From: Armatimonadota bacterium | Lineage (GTDB): Bacteria > Armatimonadota > UBA5829 | Assembly (NCBI GenBank): GCA_012522555.1 | Contig: JAAYKG010000141.1 | Coordinates: forward strand, 1-37,429 | Direction of reading: 5' to 3' | Length of the DNA stretch: 37,429 nucleotides | Shown: positions 31,217-37,429 of the stretch, in pieces | Position numbering within the stretch: position 1 is the first letter of the stretch | Layout: each line of letters opens with the position of its first letter | Notes under the pieces: generated by a model | The model's database searches: none | The model's input: only the letters and a program-made list of their open reading frames with translations | What the model was told of the DNA's origin: nothing | Position numbers and translations under genes: made by a program

Positions 31217-34200
31217 TGCCAAAACGTGTTGATCTGAAAAAAGTTATGGTTGTGGGAAGCGGGCCGATCATTATCGGGCAGGCTGCGGAGTTCGACTACG
31301 CTGGCACGCAGGCGTGCAAAGCGCTGCGCGAGGAGGGGATATCGGTCGTCCTCATAAACTCCAACCCGGCCACAATCATGACCGATATAGAAGTCGCTGA
31401 TAAGGTCTACATCGAGCCGATCAACGTCGAGTTTGCCACCCGAGTCATTGAACAGGAGCGGCCGGACGGGCTTCTGCCGACTCTGGGCGGGCAGACGGGG
31501 CTTAATCTGGCTGTGGAGCTTGCAAACGCCGGCGTGTTGGAAAAGTATAACGTGGAGCTGCTGGGGACCCCTTTGGATTCGATCCAGAACGCGGAGGATA
31601 GAGAGCTGTTTCGGGCGCTGATGCGTAATATCGGGGAGCCTGTCCCGGAAAGCTGGATTGTCCAGACACGCGAAGAACTCGAAGCGGTAATCCACGAAAA
31701 CCCACCCTGGCCGCTGATCGTGCGCCCGGCATACACCCTGGGCGGAACAGGGGGCGGGGTGGCGAATACCCCGGAGGAACTGATCGAAATTGGCGTCCGG
31801 GGGCTAAAATTGTCTCTCAAGAGCCAGGTGATGATAGAGCGCTGCCTGCTTGGATGGAAAGAAGTCGAGTTCGAGGTGATGCGCGACGCCAACGATACCT
31901 GCATTACGATATGTTCGATGGAGAACTTCGACCCTATGGGCGTTCATACAGGAGACTCCATCGTCGTCGCTCCCATGCAAACGCTTACAGACAAAGAATT
32001 CCAGATGCTGCGCGCGGCCTCACTTAAAATAATCCGCGCCCTGCGCATCGAGGGCGGCTGCAACGTCCAACTCGCGATGAACCCCAACGGATTTGAGTAT
32101 TATATTATCGAGGTCAACCCCCGAGTCAGCAGATCTTCGGCTTTGGCCTCTAAAGCGACGGGTTTTCCTATAGCGCGAGTGGCGGCGAAGATCGCAACCG
32201 GACTTCATTTAGACGAGATTCCCAACGCAGTCACCGGCACCACCAAAGCCGCTTTCGAGCCGACTATAGATTATATCGTGGCCAAGATCCCACGCTGGCC
32301 GTTCGATAAATTCTACCAGGCCGACCGCACAGTCGGCACTCAAATGAAAGCGACCGGCGAGGTTATGAGCATCGATCGCACTTTTGAGGCTGCGTTGATG
32401 AAAGCGGTGCGCTCGCTGGAGATTGGTCTGCACTGGCTGAGATTGAAAAATGCAGATGAGATCAGCGATGAGCAGATCGAGGCCGGACTGGTCAAAGCTA
32501 CCGATGAAAGAGTGTTTCTCATAGCAGAGGCGTTGAGGCGCAAGATGCCCCCGGAACGGGTGGCTAATCTGTCGCGAGTCGATATATGGTTTATCGAAAA
32601 AATCAAAAATATTGTGGATGTGGAAAATGAGCTTCGCGACCATAGCGCAGAAATGCGAGCGCTTACATCCGGCCAGATCGCCGGCCGGCCGCAGACTCTG
32701 GACTTGTTGCGACGAGCCAAGGCGATGCGTTTCCCGGACAAGGTGATCTCGAATTTGACCGGCGCTCTGGAAAACCAGCTTCGGTTTATCCAAAAGAAGT
32801 ATGGCATGCTGCCGGTTTATAAGATGGTCGACACGTGCGCGGCCGAGTTTGAGGCCCAGACTCCATATTTTTATTCTTCACACGAGATACAGGATGAGGC
32901 CGGCTGCGCAGAAGAATGGCCGGGTATCGGTTCATCGGCCACTGATATTCTGTCGAAAAAACCCAAAGCCATCGTGATCGGTTCCGGCCCTATCCGAATC
33001 GGCCAGGGTGTTGAGTTCGACTATTGCTCGGTTCATTCGGCGTGGGCGCTGCGGGAGGCTGGTTATGAATCGATAATCATCAACAATAACCCCGAGACTG
33101 TTTCTACCGATTTTGACACATCCGATCGCTTGTATTTCGAGCCGCTGGCTCTTGAGGATGTGTTGAATGTCATAGCTTACGAGCAGCCTGATGGGGTCAT
33201 TTTGCAATTCGGCGGCCAAACCGCAATCAACCTCGCAAAGCCGCTGCATGCTATGGGGGTGCCCATCTTCGGGTCGGATTTCAAATCCATCGACATCGCT
33301 GAGGATCGAGACAAGTTCGAAAAGATTCTATGCGAATTGGATATACCGAAGCCGGCCGGGAGGGCCATTTTCGGTGTAGAAGAAGCTGTGCAAGTTGCAA
33401 ACGAGATCGGCTATCCTGTTCTGGTTCGTCCGAGCTATGTTCTGGGTGGACGCGCTATGGAGATCGTCTACACCCAGGCTGAGCTGGAGTTGTATATGAA
33501 GCATGCTGTAGACATTTCTCCGGATCCTGACGCGCCGATACTTGTTGACAGGTATGTGATGGGCAAGGAGGTCGAGGTCGATGTGATAGCCGATGGCGTC
33601 GATTGCCTGATCCCCGGTATTATGGAGCATATCGAGCGAGCGGGGGTGCACTCCGGCGACAGTATGGCGGTATGCCCTCCGCAAACCCTCAGTCAAAATA
33701 TTATCGACCAGATTGTGACAAACGCCACCAAGCTTGCCTTGGCTCTTGAGGTGCGTGGGCTGATGAACTGCCAGTTTGTGGTGGACGCCGATGAGGTGCA
33801 GGTGATAGAAGTAAACCCGCGCGCCAGCCGCACGGTGCCGTATCTCAGCAAGATCACCGGGGTCCCTATGATCCAGGTCGCGACGAACGTTGTGCTTGGC
33901 AAGAGCCTGAAAGAGCAGGGTTATGGCTCGGGGCTATATAAACAACAGCGCAGCCTCGCGGTCAAGGCGCCTGTGTTTAGTTTCCAAAAGCTGACGGAGG
34001 TCGATGTATCTTTGGGACCGGAGATGAAATCCACCGGTGAGATCATGGGCATCGACAGGGACTTCTCGCGGGCGTTGTATAAGGCTATGATCGCCTCCGG
34101 GCTTGATGCTCCGATTGGCGGAAGGATGATTGCTACTATCGCCGACCAGGACAAAGAAGAAGCTTTGCCGATAATCAAGGCCTTTGTCGATGATCTTGGC

Positions 34201-34533
34201 TACTTGGTCTACGCCACCGAGGGAACGGCGCACTATCTTAACGCAAATGGCGTGCAAGCAATTGAAGTCGGCAAGATAACCAGCACGAGCGAGCAGAATT
34301 TGATGGATTTGATAACCGGCGCTAAAGTCGATTTGCTCATAAACACCTCTTCCAAGGATAAGAAAATAGAACAAGAGGCCTCGATGATCCGAAAAGCCAG
34401 CGTGCAGCGATATATTCCGTGCCTCACATCTCTGGATACGGCAGAGGCGCTGCTGGTGGCGCTGCGATCGAAACGGCGCGGGGAGATGCCGGAATGCCTG
34501 CCGGTTGATAGATATTTGACTGATCCGGCCTGA
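31216..34533 (+). CDS. carB: Carbamoyl-phosphate synthase large subunit
   Basis: CarB makes carbamoyl phosphate from bicarbonate, ammonia and two ATP. The 1105 residues hold two homologous ATP-grasp halves. The first includes [30 protein letters not shown] and [12 protein letters not shown], for carboxyphosphate formation. The second includes [35 protein letters not shown] and [15 protein letters not shown], for carbamate phosphorylation. The C-terminal MGS-like allosteric domain (about 960-1080, [24 protein letters not shown]) usually senses UMP and ornithine. All visible catalytic motifs look intact, in contrast to the changed CarA. The length is slightly above the usual 1060-1080. The ATG overlaps the carA stop (TAATG), so subunits are coupled. 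Confidence 0.97.
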   Translation: MPKRVDLKKVMVVGSGPIIIGQAAEFDYAGTQACKALREEGISVVLINSNPATIMTDIEVADKVYIEPINVEFATRVIEQERPDGLLPTLGGQTGLNLAVELANAGVLEKYNVELLGTPLDSIQNAEDRELFRALMRNIGEPVPESWIVQTREELEAVIHENPPWPLIVRPAYTLGGTGGGVANTPEELIEIGVRGLKLSLKSQVMIERCLLGWKEVEFEVMRDANDTCITICSMENFDPMGVHTGDSIVVAPMQTLTDKEFQMLRAASLKIIRALRIEGGCNVQLAMNPNGFEYYIIEVNPRVSRSSALASKATGFPIARVAAKIATGLHLDEIPNAVTGTTKAAFEPTIDYIVAKIPRWPFDKFYQADRTVGTQMKATGEVMSIDRTFEAALMKAVRSLEIGLHWLRLKNADEISDEQIEAGLVKATDERVFLIAEALRRKMPPERVANLSRVDIWFIEKIKNIVDVENELRDHSAEMRALTSGQIAGRPQTLDLLRRAKAMRFPDKVISNLTGALENQLRFIQKKYGMLPVYKMVDTCAAEFEAQTPYFYSSHEIQDEAGCAEEWPGIGSSATDILSKKPKAIVIGSGPIRIGQGVEFDYCSVHSAWALREAGYESIIINNNPETVSTDFDTSDRLYFEPLALEDVLNVIAYEQPDGVILQFGGQTAINLAKPLHAMGVPIFGSDFKSIDIAEDRDKFEKILCELDIPKPAGRAIFGVEEAVQVANEIGYPVLVRPSYVLGGRAMEIVYTQAELELYMKHAVDISPDPDAPILVDRYVMGKEVEVDVIADGVDCLIPGIMEHIERAGVHSGDSMAVCPPQTLSQNIIDQIVTNATKLALALEVRGLMNCQFVVDADEVQVIEVNPRASRTVPYLSKITGVPMIQVATNVVLGKSLKEQGYGSGLYKQQRSLAVKAPVFSFQKLTEVDVSLGPEMKSTGEIMGIDRDFSRALYKAMIASGLDAPIGGRMIATIADQDKEEALPIIKAFVDDLGYLVYATEGTAHYLNANGVQAIEVGKITSTSEQNLMDLITGAKVDLLINTSSKDKKIEQEASMIRKASVQRYIPCLTSLDTAEALLVALRSKRRGEMPECLPVDRYLTDPA

Positions 34534-34820
34534 GTTAGGATAGCCCTTAGACGCTGATCCGGTAGACCACGCAGGATTACCAGGTATAAGGCCATAATTA
34601 GTCCGTATGTAGTGAGATACAAATCTGCTCAACAGATTACTCTGTTGCTTTGTGGCTGCTCAACCGATAATGGTATCGCTTACTGACGATCTCGACCGGC
34701 TGACGTCGCTGGCAGGCAGCCGCTGGAACTTTGCACCGGCGCAGGTTCGTCAGTCAATATGGCTGTGGTTGGAGCCGAGTTGATATGGTTGAACCGACCC
34801 GACATGGAGGCAATTATAGT
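34534..34820. other. Gene-free region between carB and the Big_1 protein gene
   Basis: No supported gene in these 287 bases. The only structure I see is a short hairpin, CAACAG / CTGTTG (34630-34647), without a T-run. A promoter for the next gene should lie here, but I cannot point to a good one. Confidence 0.5.
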
Positions 34821-36848
34821 ATGATAGCAGGGATGACAAGGACGCTGTCCGGGCGTTTAGCGGTGATGCTGGTAGTGGCTATGCTGATGACAATTATGTC
34901 GCCGGCGATTGCTGCAGACACTCCGAAACTCGAATCTGTTGTGATTTCCAGCCTTACCAATCTTGCAGGGGATTTGCACATCAACGCCGGAAAAGCTGAG
35001 GGCGTAACAGTCGGCGCGGAAGGCGCTGTCCTCAGAGACGGCAAGGAAATTGCTAAATATAGAGTCGTGGATGTAAACTGGGGGGTCTCGCGCATCAGCG
35101 TCTATGATCTGCAGTCCGGCTATACTGTCAAAGCCGGCGACCAGGCGCCCGTGCGTACTAGTGTACAAACCACCAAATCGAAATCATCCACATGGAAAGT
35201 CGTTGGCGCGATACTGGGAATCGGGCTGATTGCTGCACTTGTCAGCGGTGGAGGCGGCGGAAGTAAAGGCCCATCGGCCAGCGACATTACCGTCACCATC
35301 CAAAAAAACAGCACATCAACAGCCGATGGCGACGTGACATCTACGGCCACCATTTCGGCTAAGATAGATAAAGCAAACGGTGAGCCGATTCCGGATGGGA
35401 CTGCGGCCATCTTTTCAACCACCGCCGGCACTTTGAACGTCACCCAGACCCGCACAGTAGCGGGGGTGGCTACGGCGGTGCTGACCTATAATTCAGCCAT
35501 AGATACCGCGACCGAAGCGAAAGTTACGATCAGATGCGCAGGAAAAACACAGCAGGTTACGATTTCCTTTACATCCAGCATTGAGCTGACCGCTGACAAC
35601 AAAACGATCCAGGCTGTGGGCAGCGGCGGAGCCATAACCGAGACTACCGTGAGAGCAACCTGCAGGGATATCCTCGGAAACCCGGTTGCATCCGGCAACG
35701 TCAAATTTACCACCAATATAGGCCATATCTCGGACACGGCGGCAATCGGCGCCGGTGGAGTTGCCAGTGCTGTATTTACCAGCGAAACCCCCGGTAAAGC
35801 GGCGATCAGAGCGACCTATTCAAACAGTGCCGCTAACCTGAACATAACAATCCAAGCCGGCCCTCCGAGCAGCGTCGTTGTAACCAGCAACAAAGATACT
35901 CTTGCCAGCGACGGCAATTCTTTTGCCAGGATCACCGCCGATGTCAAGGATGCGGCTGGGAACCCTGTGACCGACGGAACCGTTGTCAACTTCTCTGTAG
36001 AGCCTGATGGCGGTGGCGGAGGTAATGGTACTATCACTGATCGAGCAACCACAACAGGCGGGCGGGCTACGGCAAGCCTGGTCACGAAAGACGCCGGCGG
36101 AGTTAAGAGCCTGCCGGGTGTTGCCACGGTCAAAGCCCAGGTGTTGGCAGCCGGGCAGCCTTCGACGATTCCGTCTCCGGCCGCCGATTTGCAGGCTGAT
36201 GTCACCGTGAATTTCATATCCACTACGGTCGCCAGTGTCAGCCTTGACGCGACCAAGAAAAACATTCGCGGCCTTGATGTGGTCGGCAACACAACCAATC
36301 TAATAGTAATAGTCTCCACCTCGGATGGACATGCTGTTGCGGATGATACTGCGGTGACATTCACGACCAATCGAGGCTCGATATCCAATGTCACCAAGAC
36401 CTACGCCGGGCAGGCCACTGCTGTGCTCACTGGTGATAGCAGTGGCGGAGACGGAATCGCCACGGTTACTGCGACTGCAGGCGGGGTGACAAGTGCGCCG
36501 CTCACGATAATTTTCTCTGGTGCGCCCAGCGCAGCCAACTGCAACATAGAGATATTCCCGGCCACTCTCGCGAAATCCGGCGGCAGCGCAACGATAACCG
36601 TCACGGCGAGAGACATAAACAATCATCCGGTAGTTGACAATACGCCTGTAACCATTGTGACCAGCAAAGGGTTTGTGGAACCGATATCTAATCAAACCAA
36701 CGATGGGGTTGCGGCGTTTACGCTGAGGACAAGCGCGGATGCGGAAAGCCCGACCGAGCCGGGTGACGGGACCGTAACGGCCACGATATCGGCTGGCGGC
36801 ACAGGCAGCAACGTTATACTGACGAAGCAATTTACGGTAACGCCGTAG
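34821..36848 (+). CDS. Envelope protein with five Big_1 (invasin-like) Ig domains
   Basis: The 675-residue protein has a signal peptide (LAVMLVVAMLMTIMSPAIAA). A small beta domain follows at residues 36-112 (INAGKAEGVTVGAEGAVLRD, rather like the C-terminal part of FlgT/MreC-type beta-barrel segments). After it come a Gly-rich membrane segment (VVGAILGIGLIAALVSGGGG) and five Big_1-like domains at about 155-250, 253-345, 348-466, 471-566 and 574-675. The repeats share motifs such as DGTxVxFxTxxG and a following GxATAxLT strand. Such proteins are usually surface exposed, acting in adhesion or as rigid stalks. ATG 34821 is chosen with GGAGG ten bases upstream. The next gene carries the same domain, so the pair is a surface-protein locus. 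The hairpin at 36863 ends it. Confidence 0.82.
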   Translation: MIAGMTRTLSGRLAVMLVVAMLMTIMSPAIAADTPKLESVVISSLTNLAGDLHINAGKAEGVTVGAEGAVLRDGKEIAKYRVVDVNWGVSRISVYDLQSGYTVKAGDQAPVRTSVQTTKSKSSTWKVVGAILGIGLIAALVSGGGGGSKGPSASDITVTIQKNSTSTADGDVTSTATISAKIDKANGEPIPDGTAAIFSTTAGTLNVTQTRTVAGVATAVLTYNSAIDTATEAKVTIRCAGKTQQVTISFTSSIELTADNKTIQAVGSGGAITETTVRATCRDILGNPVASGNVKFTTNIGHISDTAAIGAGGVASAVFTSETPGKAAIRATYSNSAANLNITIQAGPPSSVVVTSNKDTLASDGNSFARITADVKDAAGNPVTDGTVVNFSVEPDGGGGGNGTITDRATTTGGRATASLVTKDAGGVKSLPGVATVKAQVLAAGQPSTIPSPAADLQADVTVNFISTTVASVSLDATKKNIRGLDVVGNTTNLIVIVSTSDGHAVADDTAVTFTTNRGSISNVTKTYAGQATAVLTGDSSGGDGIATVTATAGGVTSAPLTIIFSGAPSAANCNIEIFPATLAKSGGSATITVTARDINNHPVVDNTPVTIVTSKGFVEPISNQTNDGVAAFTLRTSADAESPTEPGDGTVTATISAGGTGSNVILTKQFTVTP

Positions 36849-36862
36849 GCAGACGAATATTA

Positions 36863-36903
36863 GCCCGGCAGACTGCAAAGCTCTGCCGGGCCTTGCGCTT
36901 TTC
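36863..36903 (+). terminator. Intrinsic terminator-like hairpin after the Big_1 protein gene
   Basis: Perfect 10-bp stem GCCCGGCAGA / TCTGCCGGGC with a 9-base loop, followed by CTTGCGCTTTTC. The T-run is short and delayed, so it may be leaky into the next gene. Confidence 0.65.
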
Positions 36904-36924
36904 TCTGAGGAGTCTATTAACCTC

Positions 36925-37429
36925 ATGCCGATCTCCAGAGTATGCATAGCCTTGTTGGGGCTGTTTATACTGAGTGCTGGACAATCCGGAGCTGCCGCTC
37001 TGGTTTCGGTCGACGCTAACACTCCATATATTCCTGCCGATGGCAAGAGCTACACGCAGATTCTGGTTACGGTCTTTGAAGGATCAGGCTCCCCGGTTGC
37101 CGACGGGGCTGAGGTCCGTCTGACGACTACTGCCGGGGATGTTTCCCCTGTAATCTACACCACTGGCGGTCGAGCCACGGGGATCCTAACCTCTTCCAAC
37201 TGCCCGCAAACCGCCATAGTTCAGGCGTTTTGCAGCGGCGAGGTCGGTTCGGTGCAGGTCGAATTCACCACTCCTACACACGTCGGAGAGACAACAGCCG
37301 ATGAATCGTCAATTTCAATGACAGGCGGGTCGCTGGCATACTGCGTCGAACGAGATACGATTATCGGAAGCAGCGGGATAATACTCGACTACAAAGGTAT
37401 GACAATAGAGGCCGATAGCCTGCAAATGC
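36925..37429 (+). CDS. Secreted Big_1-domain protein with OstA-like segment, 3' end outside the window
   Basis: This reading frame stays open to the window edge (168 codons). It starts at ATG 36925 with GAGGAG 13 bases upstream. A signal peptide is clear (VCIALLGLFILSAGQSGAAA). Residues about 28-115 form a Big_1 domain (SVDANTPYIPADGKSYTQIL, VADGAEVRLTTTAGDV, GGRATGILTSS). The last visible part, about residues 140-168, ends in SSGIILDYKGMTIEADSLQM. This resembles the repeating 'y.g..i.AD.l' pattern of OstA/LptD-like domains of outer-membrane assembly proteins. If correct, it is a Big_1-OstA-like fusion, which fits a diderm envelope. The remainder lies outside the window. Confidence 0.7.
   Translation, partial: MPISRVCIALLGLFILSAGQSGAAALVSVDANTPYIPADGKSYTQILVTVFEGSGSPVADGAEVRLTTTAGDVSPVIYTTGGRATGILTSSNCPQTAIVQAFCSGEVGSVQVEFTTPTHVGETTADESSISMTGGSLAYCVERDTIIGSSGIILDYKGMTIEADSLQM

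Noticed and set aside
34731-34820. 30-codon N-terminal extension of the Big_1 protein
   Set aside because: It would bury the signal peptide; GGAGG and the signal peptide both point to ATG 34821.

Overview
The window looks like a chromosomal piece of a GC-moderate, free-living diderm bacterium. My best guess is an uncultured Armatimonadota-like lineage. That is an inference from the gene mix: complex I, a TIGR03790-family protein, a DUF2961/GH172 enzyme, a GHL10-type enzyme, PEP-CTERM proteins, a DUF5658 protein, Big_1-repeat surface proteins and an OstA-like segment. No rRNA or other taxonomic marker is present. Sigma-70 type promoters are easy to see: many intergenic gaps carry a TTGACN-like -35 and a TATAAT-like -10 at 17 bp spacing. 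Most starts have a clear GGAGG site.

Left part (1-9998, almost all minus strand). nuoH and nuoI are the first genes of a complex I operon that runs off the left edge. Next come a glycoside-hydrolase-like gene split by one in-frame TAG, and a two-gene operon of a 59-residue secreted protein (TTG start) and a TPR protein. A probable hpf - small ORF - fba - fruK operon follows, coupling ribosome hibernation to sugar-phosphate metabolism. A secreted putative glycosidase ends this part.

Middle (10-25 kb). A coiled-coil protein, a secreted Ig-like protein and a GHL10-type secreted enzyme lie on plus. A DUF5658 membrane protein (plus) faces a sigma-region-4-like HTH protein (minus). Then come a GH172-type enzyme and a PRC-barrel protein (minus). 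On plus are a seven-PAS sensor ending in an RsbW-like ATPase, a small membrane protein with a near-leaderless promoter, and a TIGR03790 protein. Two tandem PEP-CTERM proteins and tRNA-Ser(UGA) complete the region. The TIGR03790 protein and the putative glycosidase share a C-terminal OB-like module.

Right part (25.3-37.4 kb, plus). A pentaheme nitrite reductase of NrfA type has CxxCH in place of the usual CxxCK at heme 1. Its stop codon overlaps the -35 box of a perfect-consensus promoter for pyrR-pyrB-pyrC-pyrE-carA-carB. The pyr leader carries a recognisable PyrR-binding hairpin and an intrinsic terminator. carA encodes a full N-terminal domain, but its glutaminase domain has lost the nucleophilic Cys (Gly) and the triad His (Gln), so the carbamoyl-phosphate synthase is predicted to depend on free ammonia. 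This is the most unusual observation in the window. The window ends with two surface proteins built from Big_1 domains, the second one cut by the right edge.
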